The notes: a model not told the origin generated them from the sequence alone. Shown: positions 28,015 to 37,549, counted from the first letter of the stretch. The stretch: DNA of 64,000 nt from an uncultured Gammaproteobacteria bacterium (GCA_947258655.1 CAMYJD010000003.1:93338-157337); one strand, 5' to 3'. Translations and numbers: made by a program.

Positions 28015-31000
28015 TCAGGCTTTTTGCTTGCGTTTGCTGCGGCGCAGGCGTGACAATAAGCGGCGCGCCATTTCCCCGAACATCTCGGTCTGGGTCGGAT
28101 GCGGATGGATGGCCTGGGCGACCTGCTCGAGCGTCATGTCCGCCGATACCATCATGACCCCTTCACCGATCAGCGTATCGGCATGGTCGGCGAGGTAATG
28201 CACACCGACAATGCGATGTGTGGCCTTATCGGCCACAATCTTGATCATGCCATGAATTTCATTGGTAATCATAGCCTTGGCATCAATACTCATCGGCATT
28301 TTAACCTCGACCGCATCGATACCCTTGGCCTTGGCCTGCTCAACCGACAGCCCGACGAAGGCTGCCTCGGGGCGGGTAAAGATGACGCCACTGTCCTTGT
28401 CCTGGTCATAGCGCATGTCTTCGCCCAGGATCGTGGCCGCAGCCACCCGGCCCTGCTGGCCTGCCGTGTGCGCCAGCATCAGCCCGCCGATCACATCACC
28501 CACAGCAAAAACATGGGAAATATTACTGCGACCACGTGCGTCGACACTGATAACGCCCTTATCGCTGGCGATCCCGGCCTTGTCCAGCTGCAGCGGCTCA
28601 AGCACGGGGCGTTTACCCGTCGCCATGACGACATAATCGCAACTGAAGGTATGGTCCTTGCCATCCTCACCGCTGTAGACCAGCTTCATCGCCCCCGGCT
28701 CACCCTTGATGGATTTGACCTGGACCGATGTCAGGATATTCAGGTTCGGATCTTCATTCAGTACCGCGGTCAGGTGCTTGGCTATCTCAGGCTCAACCTC
28801 GGCCAGAATCCTGTCCTGTCCTTCCAGTAACGTCACCTTGCTGCCGAAGTCCTGGAAAATCTGCGCCATTTCCATACCGATCGCACCACCACCGATGACG
28901 CCGAGGCGTTTGGGTACGCCTTGCAGACCCCAGACCGTATCCGACGTCAATACACCACCCTTGTCGAGTGCTTCATGGGCACCGGGAATCGGTGGCACGA
29001 ATGGTGGTGCACCGGTGGCAATCACGGCACAACCGAAACGGATACGCTCCCCTGCCGTGCCATCACCGAGCGGCGCACGTTGATGCGGATTGTCGTTATT
29101 CGCCGACGTATCGACGAACAGGGTATGATCATCCTCGAAGCGAGCAAAGCCCTGGATCACCTTGATCTTGACACCCTTGTCGGTCTTCAAGGCCATATCG
29201 CCACGTGTTTCGAGAACATGCCGGCGTGTCTGCTCCAGTTTGTCCCAGTTCAGTTTGGCCTTGTTAGTCCCTTCGACACCCAGATGTTCATCATGGGCAC
29301 GGTCACGCATACGGTCTGCCGCAGCGCGCCAGGCCTTCGATGGTATACAGCCACGCCACAGACATTCGCCGCCCGGGAATGGACTATCGTTGACCATCGC
29401 GACCTTGATACCGTGCTCGGCCAGATCGCGTGCACAATCTTCTCCACCGGGTCCGCCACCGATAACGACAACGTCATAGTCCCAGTCACCTTCCGGAATC
29501 GCCGGCCCGACTGGCCCCATCCATGATTCCGGTTGTTCGATCAGACCCTTCAGTGTATTCAGATAGAGTGCGACCTCGGCACCGTTGACGACGCGATGAT
29601 CCGCGGTCACAGTCAACGGCATACCAGCGGGGCCGGCCGATGATATCGCCAATATTGCCGCGGTACCCGGGGTCGGTATCGCATCAAAATAACTGACCCC
29701 CAACATACCCATATTGGAAACCATAAAGGTCGGATTGGCATATTCCTCGGGTGCCAGGCGGCGTTTACGCGCACGATCCAGAAGGCCTTTCCATTCCTCA
29801 TTGAGGGATTCGAGGCTGCTGGATTCACAGGCACGCAGGACCGGCACCACGAGGCCGCCACCGTCTGCAGATACGGCCATGCCGATATCAACCTGACTGC
29901 GTTCAACCAGTTTGTCGACCGGCTGGTAACACCAGTTCATGGTCGGATGTTGTTGCATCGCCAGGGCACAGGCCTTGGCAATTGTAACTGTGACCGAAAC
30001 GCCCTTCTGCTTCGAGGCCTTTATCAGTGCATCGGGTTTTGCATCGACCGTAACGTGGAACGTCGGCATGCTCAGCGATGAAGTCATCGACTGACTGATC
30101 GCGCGTTCCATTGCATTCATGGCTCGGCCTTCACCCGGCACGTCCACCTGCATCACACCGGCAGCAGCGGCCGCCGGTGCAGCCGCCTGGCTTGATGCCA
30201 CGTCGGTAGAGGTAATCACGCCACCCGGACCACTGCCGTGCATGCTATTAAGATCGATACCGCTCTGACCGGCCAGTTTGCGTGCATACGGTGTTGCCTG
30301 TTTGCTGTGTGGGCGCGGGGCCGGTGCAGCTTTACCTGCGGCCTGGATGACATGACTGGCACTTGTGGCAGCGACAGGCTCTGCGGCAACGGGAGGCTTT
30401 TCCCCGGTGCCGGCAGCAGCGGCCTGGACGACGGCGCTTTCGCGCACGACCTTATCCGCGTCTTCGACCAGATAGGCCATTGCTCCACCGACAGCGACGA
30501 CGCTGTCAACTTCCGCTATCGGGCCTGACAGATAACCATCACGAAACACCTCGACATCCATGATCGCCTTGTCGGTCTCGACCTGGGCAACGACGTCACC
30601 ACGTTCTATCTTGTCACCGGGAGCCTTCGTCCATTCAACTACAATCCCCTCGGTCATGGTGTCCGACAACTGCGGCATCTTGATTGTGTAAATACTGCCT
30701 TCCGGTTCGGCTGCTGCTGGTGTGGGTGCCTGCTGCTCGCCTGTGCTTTCCGTCGTCTCTGCCACGTCAGCTTGCGGTGCTCGTTCGGCTACCGCTGCTG
30801 TAGCGCCTGCCTCACCCTGCTGGACTTCATCTGCAGAAGCGACGATATAGGCAATCGCGTCCCCTACAGCAACAGTACTGTCAACGGCCGCAATCGGTCC
30901 GGACAAATAACCTTCGCGGAATACCTCGACGTCCATAATCGCCTTGTCGGTCTCAACCGTTGCAACGATATCACCGCGTTCAAGCTTGTCGCCGACATTT

Positions 31001-31077
31001 TTTTCCCAACTGACGATAACACCTTCGGTCATCGTATCTGACAGTTGCGGCATTTTAATTACATAGGGCTCTGACAT
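28015..31077 (-). CDS. Pyruvate dehydrogenase E2-E3 fusion (acetyltransferase plus lipoamide dehydrogenase)
   Basis: 1020-residue fusion of two complex subunits. Two lipoyl domains carry VETDKAIMDVEVF with lipoyl lysines K45 and K170. A peripheral subunit-binding domain lies at about 260-293. The acetyltransferase core (about 315-515) keeps the catalytic ADHRVVNG with H494. A short linker leads into a complete dihydrolipoamide dehydrogenase (about 532-1020) with FAD motif GGGPGG, the redox disulfide GGECLWRGCIPSK (C572, C577), the NAD motif IGGGAIGMEMAQ and the catalytic HPHPTQTE (H993/E998). Everything needed for both activities is present. Start is the ATG at 31077; the ATG at 31107 lies in a repeat. 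It follows the two E1 genes. Confidence 0.9.
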   Translation of the reverse strand: MSEPYVIKMPQLSDTMTEGVIVSWEKNVGDKLERGDIVATVETDKAIMDVEVFREGYLSGPIAAVDSTVAVGDAIAYIVASADEVQQGEAGATAAVAERAPQADVAETTESTGEQQAPTPAAAEPEGSIYTIKMPQLSDTMTEGIVVEWTKAPGDKIERGDVVAQVETDKAIMDVEVFRDGYLSGPIAEVDSVVAVGGAMAYLVEDADKVVRESAVVQAAAAGTGEKPPVAAEPVAATSASHVIQAAGKAAPAPRPHSKQATPYARKLAGQSGIDLNSMHGSGPGGVITSTDVASSQAAAPAAAAAGVMQVDVPGEGRAMNAMERAISQSMTSSLSMPTFHVTVDAKPDALIKASKQKGVSVTVTIAKACALAMQQHPTMNWCYQPVDKLVERSQVDIGMAVSADGGGLVVPVLRACESSSLESLNEEWKGLLDRARKRRLAPEEYANPTFMVSNMGMLGVSYFDAIPTPGTAAILAISSAGPAGMPLTVTADHRVVNGAEVALYLNTLKGLIEQPESWMGPVGPAIPEGDWDYDVVVIGGGPGGEDCARDLAEHGIKVAMVNDSPFPGGECLWRGCIPSKAWRAAADRMRDRAHDEHLGVEGTNKAKLNWDKLEQTRRHVLETRGDMALKTDKGVKIKVIQGFARFEDDHTLFVDTSANNDNPHQRAPLGDGTAGERIRFGCAVIATGAPPFVPPIPGAHEALDKGGVLTSDTVWGLQGVPKRLGVIGGGAIGMEMAQIFQDFGSKVTLLEGQDRILAEVEPEIAKHLTAVLNEDPNLNILTSVQVKSIKGEPGAMKLVYSGEDGKDHTFSCDYVVMATGKRPVLEPLQLDKAGIASDKGVISVDARGRSNISHVFAVGDVIGGLMLAHTAGQQGRVAAATILGEDMRYDQDKDSGVIFTRPEAAFVGLSVEQAKAKGIDAVEVKMPMSIDAKAMITNEIHGMIKIVADKATHRIVGVHYLADHADTLIGEGVMMVSADMTLEQVAQAIHPHPTQTEMFGEMARRLLSRLRRSKRKQKA

Positions 31078-31090
31078 AATAATCCAGTAT

Positions 31091-31142
31091 CGAGTAGCTA
31101 GTAACAAGTGGCGAGGCGATGGACATAATCCATACCTCGCCA
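31091..31142. repeat. Dispersed short repeat and hairpin between pdh genes
   Basis: CGAGTAGCTAGTAA (31091-31104) is identical to the copy at 19717-19730. Next to it an imperfect hairpin has arms TGGCGAGG (31109-31116) and CCTCGCCA (31135-31142) with an inner ATGGA/TCCAT pair. It sits in the 72-bp gap between the E1 beta stop and the E2-E3 start. Confidence 0.7.
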
Positions 31143-31149
31143 GCAGATT

Positions 31150-32130
31150 TTATTTTCCAAACATTTTCAGTGCGGCTTTGACGATATCCTGGGCTGTCGG
31201 AATCGCCGCCTTTTCCAGTGTATGGTTATATGGGATTGGAACATGGGCGGCAGACACGCGTGCGGGAGGCGCATCCAGTTCAAAAAAGCACTCTTCATTG
31301 ATAATTGCCATGACCTCTGCGCCGACACCGACAGCAGGTTCTGCCTCTTCGGCAATCAATGCACGATGGTTCTTGCTTACCGATGCCTTGATACCTTCAC
31401 GATCCAGAGGACTCAGTGCATACAGGTCGACAACCTCGGCATCGATGCCGTGTTGTTTGGCAAGGATATCCGCGGCCTGCAGGCACCAGTGCACAGAAAT
31501 GTTATAGCCGAACAGGGTGATGTCCTTGCCACTTCGCGCCACTTCAGAACCAACCAGGGGCATAAAGAACTCTTCGTCAGCGACTTCACCCTTCATGTTG
31601 TACATCAGTTCGTGCTCATTGATGAACACCGGATCATCGCAGCGAATCGCCGATTTAAGCAGACCGTAGGCCTGGCGAGGATTGGAGGGTGTCACCACGC
31701 GCAGACCGGCGATCCCCATGAATACCTTTTCCATACGTGCCGAATGCTGCGCGCCGAGCTGATGCGCAGTACCGCCGGGAGAACGCACGACCACAGGGGC
31801 CTTGAGCTGCCCACCGGACATATAGTGCACCTTGGCCGCAGTATTGAATATCTGGTCCATCGCCAGCCAGGCAAAGTTCACCGACATGATCTCGATTATT
31901 GGACGCACGCCCAGATAAGAAGCACCGATACCGAGACCGGTATAGCCGTTTTCGGATATGGGCGTATCGATTACACGCTCCGGTCCATACTTGTCATACA
32001 GGCCATTGGTAGCCTTGTAGGTTCCACCCGCGACACCGATATCCTCACCCATACAGATAACCATCGGGTCACGACTCATCTCTTCATCATGGGCACGGCG
32101 CACGGCCTCCCAAAACATAATCTCGGACAT
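31150..32130 (-). CDS. pdhB: Pyruvate dehydrogenase E1 component, beta subunit
   Basis: 326-residue half of an alpha2-beta2 thiamine-diphosphate E1. Characteristic blocks are MGEDIGVAGGTYKATNGLYD, the pyrophosphate/E-loop region RVIDTPISENGYTGLGIGAS, and PGGTAHQLGAQHS. The activating Glu of the family lies in the E-N-G-Y segment region. Its end overlaps no other gene, while its start shares one base with the E1 alpha stop. The substrate could be another 2-oxo acid or acetoin, but pyruvate is most likely with this E2-E3 partner. Confidence 0.9.
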   Translation of the reverse strand: MSEIMFWEAVRRAHDEEMSRDPMVICMGEDIGVAGGTYKATNGLYDKYGPERVIDTPISENGYTGLGIGASYLGVRPIIEIMSVNFAWLAMDQIFNTAAKVHYMSGGQLKAPVVVRSPGGTAHQLGAQHSARMEKVFMGIAGLRVVTPSNPRQAYGLLKSAIRCDDPVFINEHELMYNMKGEVADEEFFMPLVGSEVARSGKDITLFGYNISVHWCLQAADILAKQHGIDAEVVDLYALSPLDREGIKASVSKNHRALIAEEAEPAVGVGAEVMAIINEECFFELDAPPARVSAAHVPIPYNHTLEKAAIPTAQDIVKAALKMFGK

Positions 32131-33131
32131 TATTTCGACCCTCCATTAACCCAGGGGTCATTTTCAACCAGTGTGTATTTTTCCAGCATTTCCAGGGGTG
32201 GCTCCGGTGATTCTTCGGCAAACTTGATGATTTCGTCCTCGATTTGTTCAAGGATTTCGGTGTCCATCTCCTTGTAATCGTCCAGCGTCATCTCACCTGC
32301 CTCGATCAGGCGATCACGCAAGATGATGATCGGGTCGCGCTTACTCCACATGCGTTCCTCTTCTTTGGGACGATAGGCATTGGAATCCGACATCGAATGT
32401 CCGCGATAGCGGTAGGTCATTAATTCAAGGAAATAGGGACCCTTGCCAGAACGCACATGCTCGATGGCCTTTTGCGCAGCCTCATAGACCACTTCGATGT
32501 CCTGACCATCAACCTGCGTAGATGGAATGTTATAGCCCGATACGCGTTTGTATTGATCCACGACCGCGGTCGAACGATCGATACGTGTGCCGATTCCATA
32601 CAGGTTATTCTCACAGACATACAGGACTGGCAGTTCCCAGACCTTGGCCATATTCAGTGATTCGTGGAATGTACCCTGGTTATTGGCCGCATCGCCGAGA
32701 AAACAGATACTGATCTCGTCGCCACCTTTCATCTTGATGGCCTTGGCAATGCCGGCAGCCAGCGGAAAGGGTCCACCCACCAGCGCGTAACCACCCATGA
32801 AGCGATGATCCACGCCGAATATATGCATGGACCCACCCAGGCCCTTGCAGCAACCGGTCACCTTGGCAAACAGCTCCGCCATAACGACCTTTGGATCCAC
32901 GCCACACTTGATGGCATGAATATGATCCCGATAACTGGTCATGACATAATCATGATTCACGCGCGCAGCTTCAAGGACACCATGAGCGCAGGCCTCTTCG
33001 CCCGAGTAGAGGTGCAGGAAACCGCCGATCTTGCGTTCGACATAGGCTTCATAGCAGCGTTCCTCGAAACGCCTGGCAAATAACATTTCATGTAATAATC
33101 GTTTCTTGACTTCAGAGTCCATAAGATCCAC
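32130..33131 (-). CDS. pdhA: Pyruvate dehydrogenase E1 component, alpha subunit
   Basis: 333-residue alpha half of the E1 enzyme, with the thiamine-diphosphate motif beginning GDAANNQGTFHESLNMA (GDx...NN) and the phosphorylation-loop-like RYRGHSMSDSNAYR. Also visible are SYRDHIHAIKCGVDP and GKGLGGSMHIF-type family blocks (CCKGLGGSMHIFG). Gammaproteobacteria usually use a single-chain AceE, so a split E1 is notable but not rare. First gene of the operon; a promoter candidate lies 80-110 bp upstream. Confidence 0.92.
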   Translation of the reverse strand: MDLMDSEVKKRLLHEMLFARRFEERCYEAYVERKIGGFLHLYSGEEACAHGVLEAARVNHDYVMTSYRDHIHAIKCGVDPKVVMAELFAKVTGCCKGLGGSMHIFGVDHRFMGGYALVGGPFPLAAGIAKAIKMKGGDEISICFLGDAANNQGTFHESLNMAKVWELPVLYVCENNLYGIGTRIDRSTAVVDQYKRVSGYNIPSTQVDGQDIEVVYEAAQKAIEHVRSGKGPYFLELMTYRYRGHSMSDSNAYRPKEEERMWSKRDPIIILRDRLIEAGEMTLDDYKEMDTEILEQIEDEIIKFAEESPEPPLEMLEKYTLVENDPWVNGGSK

Positions 33132-33210
33132 TTGTATGCAAATGCAGATTTACTAATGCATTGTTTCTCGTCAATAAATCCAGCAACTGAGTTAAAAATT
33201 CAAACGCGCT

Positions 33211-33239
33211 ATGATCTTATTTTTAGCGCCGCAGGTCAA
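33211..33239 (-). promoter_or_regulatory. Putative promoter of the pdh operon
   Basis: On the minus strand TTGACC (five of six), a 17-bp spacer and GATCAT (four of six), giving a leader of about 70 bases before pdhA. Pattern match only. Confidence 0.4.
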
Positions 33240-33423
33240 GAATTACAGCCCGCGAGAATGCCGTCCAAAATATACAATTCATATACTATTCAAAGGCTTA
33301 CAGAATAAATAAGATCTTCCCGAGTGCGCATAAACAGCTGCCGGTCAGAGCGAATCATGCCCAAAATGCCGTGCAAATGATATAGTTCCAACCCGAAACC
33401 GGTAAAAATCACAGAATCGACCC

Positions 33424-34464
33424 ATGAATACAAGCGAATCCCTTAGCATTTGCCGCCCTGATGACTGGCATCTGCATGTCCGTGACGGCAGCGCGCTGGC
33501 AGCCGTTATTGCCCACACGGCCCGGCAGTTTGCGCGCGCCATCATTATGCCCAACCTGCAGCCACCCGTGACAACGACACAATTAGCGCTTGACTACCGA
33601 CGGCGCATTCTTGACAGCTTGCCGGCTGAAGCCGACTTCACTCCGTTAATGACCTTGTACTTGACCGACAACACCAGTGCGGATGAAATCCGCCGTGCCA
33701 GCGACAGCGGTCTGATTCATGCGGTAAAACTGTACCCGTCCGGTGCGACGACCCATTCGGATGCCGGTGTGACCGATATAGAAAAGACCTATGACACACT
33801 CGCCGTGATGGCCGAATGCGGCATGCCACTGCTGATCCATGGTGAGGTAACCGACCCGGATATCGATGTATTCGACCGTGAAAAGGTATTTATCGACCAA
33901 CAGCTGATTCCGATGCTGGCAGCAATACCGAAACTGCGGATTGTACTGGAACATATCACCACACAAGAGGCGGTCAATTTTATTATGGATGCCCCCGACC
34001 GGGTCGCGGCAACCATTACCGCCCACCACCTGCTGATGAACAGAAATGCGATGTTCAAGGGTGGCATGCGCCCACATCACTACTGCCTGCCGGTATTGAA
34101 GCGTGAAAAGCACCGACTCGCATTAATCGAGGCCATCCGCAGTGGCCATCGACGCTTTTTTCTGGGCACCGACAGTGCCCCGCACGCAAGACGCGCCAAG
34201 GAAAGCGCGTGTGGCTGTGCCGGCATCTATACTGCCCATGCAGCAATCGAACTCTATGCCGAGGCCTTTGAGCGCGCCGGCGCACTGGACAAGCTCGAGG
34301 CCTTCGCCAGCTTCAATGGCCCCGACTTTTATGGACTACCACGCAATACGGATACCATTACGCTGAGCAGGAAAAAATGGCAGGTAGCGACGGAATTCCC
34401 ACTCGGAACAGAGGACACGATCACCCCCTACCGCGCGGGTGAATACCTGCAGTGGAAACTGTAA
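33424..34464 (+). CDS. pyrC: Dihydroorotase (class II)
   Basis: 346-residue zinc hydrolase that makes dihydroorotate from carbamoyl aspartate in pyrimidine synthesis. The HxH zinc motif is in [12 protein letters not shown], the carboxylated lysine in [16 protein letters not shown], further ligands in LLIHGEV and [10 protein letters not shown], and the catalytic Asp in [13 protein letters not shown]. Length fits E. coli-type PyrC. Starts 292 bp from the divergent pdhA; the two probably share a regulatory spacer. Confidence 0.97.
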   Translation: MNTSESLSICRPDDWHLHVRDGSALAAVIAHTARQFARAIIMPNLQPPVTTTQLALDYRRRILDSLPAEADFTPLMTLYLTDNTSADEIRRASDSGLIHAVKLYPSGATTHSDAGVTDIEKTYDTLAVMAECGMPLLIHGEVTDPDIDVFDREKVFIDQQLIPMLAAIPKLRIVLEHITTQEAVNFIMDAPDRVAATITAHHLLMNRNAMFKGGMRPHHYCLPVLKREKHRLALIEAIRSGHRRFFLGTDSAPHARRAKESACGCAGIYTAHAAIELYAEAFERAGALDKLEAFASFNGPDFYGLPRNTDTITLSRKKWQVATEFPLGTEDTITPYRAGEYLQWKL

Positions 34465-34504
34465 AGGTCAGTGTAGTGGACTGCGCGCATATACTGCACG
34501 CAAA

Positions 34505-35398
34505 TCAATAGACCCGGCTGATCGTATAGCCCTTTGCTTCCAGCAGCCTTAGTATGCCAGCCCTGCCAGTCAAGTGCATGGCCCCGACTGCAAAAAAGGC
34601 ACCACCCTTGTCGATTAGTGGCATCATCCTTTGCACCATCTTGCTGTTACGGTCGATCAGGAAACGCTGGATAAAAATCCGCTCTATTTCCCTGTCTTCC
34701 ATTAACAGCGATTCGTTTACCAGGCGCGCAATGCCGGCAAGATCACGCTCGAGATAAGCCGCCAACAGGGCCGGGTACATACGATCGACCTCGTCGATAC
34801 GCTCAACCGTCGTCTTCAGCATTTTTACCTGTGCACGCATGTCAAAGGACTCGAAAACGTTACTATGCTCTGCCGTCGTTTCCAGTCCGCATATCTGCTT
34901 GTGCGCGCGCACGGCATCGGTATATATCCTTTCATCCAGCACCTGCCCCCTGGATTGTGGCATGCTCAGCATGAAGGCCAGTGTAAACGGTTTCATGCTC
35001 CGCACCATGGCTTCCGGTAAGCCGCGCGCGCCAGCAATAACTATGGCGCGTTGATAGAAAGCATCATCATTAATCACGCTTTTTAGCGTACGCCCATCGC
35101 TGAAAAACATAACGCGCATTTCAGCCGCTATGGTTTCGAAATCCATTTTCACTTCGGTACACACTGTTTCAGCACTATCAAAAAACCGCTGTGCATGCCG
35201 GAACATGTCGCGGATGCCCGGATCATCGACATGCATCGTACCGATCAGGTAACTGGGTTGCTGACGGGCAGATTCAATTCGCCATAACAGCCCTTTGGTA
35301 TATTTTTCGGGAACGATCAACGCACGGATGGAATCGGCCTGGACAAAACCGCTGACAATGATCAGTAATAACGCAATCCCTGTACTCCAAGACTTCAT
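34505..35398 (-). CDS. TraB/GumN family exported protein
   Basis: 297 residues with a signal peptide (1-21, ending V-Q-A) and the TraB/GumN start LLWRIESARQQPSYLIGTMHVDD, which carries the conserved GTMH motif. The second conserved motif near the C terminus, FFAVGAMHLTGRAGILRLL, is also present. TraB/GumN proteins are proposed metalloproteases (Tiki-like) with conserved His and Glu/Arg; substrates in bacteria are unknown. Converges with pyrC and diverges from rnt. Confidence 0.88.
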   Translation of the reverse strand: MKSWSTGIALLLIIVSGFVQADSIRALIVPEKYTKGLLWRIESARQQPSYLIGTMHVDDPGIRDMFRHAQRFFDSAETVCTEVKMDFETIAAEMRVMFFSDGRTLKSVINDDAFYQRAIVIAGARGLPEAMVRSMKPFTLAFMLSMPQSRGQVLDERIYTDAVRAHKQICGLETTAEHSNVFESFDMRAQVKMLKTTVERIDEVDRMYPALLAAYLERDLAGIARLVNESLLMEDREIERIFIQRFLIDRNSKMVQRMMPLIDKGGAFFAVGAMHLTGRAGILRLLEAKGYTISRVY

Positions 35399-35470
35399 AA
35401 CATCACCCTTGTACGAGCCAATTTCGAATTAGATATCGATTTTAGCTCAATCATTGGGTATTCTGTAGCC

Positions 35471-36124
35471 ATGCTCGACAATAATTCCAGCCCCTGCACC
35501 CTGTCAGAACGATTTCGCGGCTTCATGCCCATTGTCGTCGATGTCGAAACCGGCGGCTTTAATGCGAAAAAGGATGCACTGCTGGAAGTTGCCGCTGTCA
35601 CCTTGAGCATGGACAGCAGCGGGCAGATTTTTCGTGAAGAAACCTATCACTGCCATGTTGAGCCATTCAAGGGCGCCAATCTCGATGCCGAGGCACTGGC
35701 CTTTACCGGTATCGATCCCTACCACCCGTTCAGAATGGCCAAACCTGAAAAAGATGCCTTGCAGGAAATTTTCCGTGCCATACGCAAATCCCTGAAACAG
35801 AATAATTGCAAACGCGCCATCCTCGTCGGTCACAATGCCCCCTTTGACCTGGGCTTCATTAATGCCGCGGCACAACGCTGTGAAATCAAGCGTAATCCGT
35901 TCCATCCTTTCAGCACGTTTGATACAGTTACGCTGGGAGGCGTGGTATATGGCCAGACCGTGCTGGCACGGATTGCCGAGGCGGCCGGCATGGAATGGGA
36001 TCATGAGGCGGCACATTCAGCCGTTTATGATGCGGAGCGCACAGCAGAACTGTTTTGCCTGATGACCAACCGCTGGCAGACACTGGCACAGCTGGATGAT
36101 ACCGCGCCGACCGCATTCGGGTGA
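35471..36124 (+). CDS. rnt: Ribonuclease T
   Basis: 217-residue 3'-5' exoribonuclease of the DEDDh superfamily that trims tRNA and other stable RNAs. Exo I is seen as PIVVDVETGGFNAKKDALLE, Exo II as VGHNAPFDLGFINAA and Exo III as HEAAHSAVYDAERTAELF with the catalytic His. Length and motifs are typical. The neighbours pyrC and grxD agree with Pseudomonas-like order. Confidence 0.95.
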   Translation: MLDNNSSPCTLSERFRGFMPIVVDVETGGFNAKKDALLEVAAVTLSMDSSGQIFREETYHCHVEPFKGANLDAEALAFTGIDPYHPFRMAKPEKDALQEIFRAIRKSLKQNNCKRAILVGHNAPFDLGFINAAAQRCEIKRNPFHPFSTFDTVTLGGVVYGQTVLARIAEAAGMEWDHEAAHSAVYDAERTAELFCLMTNRWQTLAQLDDTAPTAFG

Positions 36125-36171
36125 CCTGATGAGCACAACGTTTCACATAATAATTAATTAAAAAACGCTTA

Positions 36172-37134
36172 ATGGTGAGCCATATGATTAGCAGTGACCT
36201 GTCCATTTTAATCGTAGATGACACAGAATCCGGCCGTCAGTTCTTTACCACCGCACTGAATGAAGCAGGCTATGAAGATGTACGCCAGGCCGGTAGCGGC
36301 GCGGAAGTGCTCCAGGCCCTCGACGAACGTGGCGCGGATGTCGTGCTGGCAGACTGGATCATGCCAAAGATGGACGGCCTTGAACTGACGCAGAAAATTC
36401 GTCAACAGGATGAAGAGCAAAATCGTTACACGTCGATCATCCTGTGCACGGCCAGAGAAGGGGTCGAAAACCTGGTCTTTGCATTCGATCATGGTGTCGA
36501 TGATTTTCTCTCCAAACCCATCGATATTCGCGAACTGGCCGCGCGCGTGCAGGCCGCCGGCCGCATCAGCAGCCTGCAAAACAGCCTGTTTGAAGCCGCA
36601 CGTACATTGCAGGCGAATAATGACAAACTGGCAGAACTGGCCCAGACCGACCCTTTAACACAACTGGGCAACCGCCGTTACATGCAGTTACACCTGGAGG
36701 CCATCCTCAAGGAATCGTCCACACGCGATGGCGGCACCTGTTGTGCCATCATCGATATCGACCATTTTAAAAAGATCAATGACAAGCATGGTCATGATAT
36801 CGGTGATGAAGTATTGATTGGCGTCGCCAGGCGCCTGCGACGCATCGTCCGGCCAACCGATGTACTGGCACGCATGGGTGGCGAGGAATTCGCGATTATC
36901 ATGTATTACCAGAATGCATCCAACTTTCGCCATTCCATCTTCGGCCGCATCCAACAAAGTGTCGGCGCGCGACCGATCAAGACCTCGGCGGGCGAGCTGA
37001 ATGTGACCGTATCAATGGGGGTCTGCTGCCGCTTCAGTGGTGACCCGGAAATGGACATGGACATGCTGATCAAATGTGCGGACACGAAAATGTACCGCGC
37101 GAAAAAGAAGGGGCGCAATCAGGTTTTCTATTAA
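36172..37134 (+). CDS. Response regulator with diguanylate cyclase (GGDEF) output
   Basis: 320 residues. A receiver domain (about 5-130) with the acidic DD pair in ILIVDDTES, the phosphoacceptor Asp in VVLADWIMPKMDG and the conserved Lys in DDFLSKPIDI is joined by a coiled linker to a GGDEF domain (160-318). The active site reads RMGGEEFAII (GGEEF, active type), with DIDHFKKINDKHGHD upstream. It should make cyclic-di-GMP when phosphorylated. The partner kinase is not in the window. An ATG at 36184 is an equally possible start. The I-site RxxD is not clearly kept. Confidence 0.92.
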   Translation: MVSHMISSDLSILIVDDTESGRQFFTTALNEAGYEDVRQAGSGAEVLQALDERGADVVLADWIMPKMDGLELTQKIRQQDEEQNRYTSIILCTAREGVENLVFAFDHGVDDFLSKPIDIRELAARVQAAGRISSLQNSLFEAARTLQANNDKLAELAQTDPLTQLGNRRYMQLHLEAILKESSTRDGGTCCAIIDIDHFKKINDKHGHDIGDEVLIGVARRLRRIVRPTDVLARMGGEEFAIIMYYQNASNFRHSIFGRIQQSVGARPIKTSAGELNVTVSMGVCCRFSGDPEMDMDMLIKCADTKMYRAKKKGRNQVFY

Positions 37135-37161
37135 TCGTTGCTGTCGACCATCGCCTTCAAC

Positions 37162-37193
37162 AAATAAAAAGGGCGCACCGGAGTGCGCCCTTT
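37162..37193. terminator. Intrinsic terminator between the GGDEF regulator and grxD
   Basis: Perfect stem GGGCGCAC / GTGCGCCC (37171-37178, 37183-37190) with loop CGGA. On the minus strand it is followed by a T-rich run, so it chiefly ends grxD; the plus side has only three T. The same stem and loop recur at 48631-48648. Confidence 0.85.
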
Positions 37194-37216
37194 ACTATAA
37201 CAAAACCTGCTTGTTT

Positions 37217-37549
37217 CTATTCAGCTTCCTGCTTGCTTGCTGACGCTTCCTTGGTCATTTTCTGCAATTCGCCTTTCTGGAACAGTTCCAGGGTAATATC
37301 ACAGCCACCTATCAGTTCACCATTGATATATACCTGCGGAAATGTTGGCCAGTCGGCAAAGCGCGGCAGGTTTTCGAAAATTTCCGGGTCGGCAAGTACG
37401 TTCACATAGGCAAACTCAACGCCGCAACCTTGCAGGGCCTGTGCCGTCCGGCTTGAAAAACCGCAACTGGGCATCTGTGGCGTGCCCTTCATATAGACAA
37501 CGATAGGGTTCTCATCAACCTGCTTTTGAATTCTTTCCAATACATCCAT
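37217..37549 (-). CDS. grxD: Monothiol glutaredoxin (Grx4 type)
   Basis: 110-residue CGFS glutaredoxin that binds and transfers [2Fe-2S] clusters with glutathione and BolA. The CGFS motif is at C29-S32 (MPSCGFSSRTAQAL), with TFPQVYINGELIGGCDI as the glutathione-binding region. Length typical. It often lies next to sodB; here a hyuB-BON-asnO block separates the two. Confidence 0.96.
   Translation of the reverse strand: MDVLERIQKQVDENPIVVYMKGTPQMPSCGFSSRTAQALQGCGVEFAYVNVLADPEIFENLPRFADWPTFPQVYINGELIGGCDITLELFQKGELQKMTKEASASKQEAE

Noticed and set aside
31222..32277. Long rightward reading frame (351 codons) opposite pdhB and the end of pdhA
   Set aside because: It lies on the complement of two well-supported genes, shows no domain, and is a product of their codon bias.
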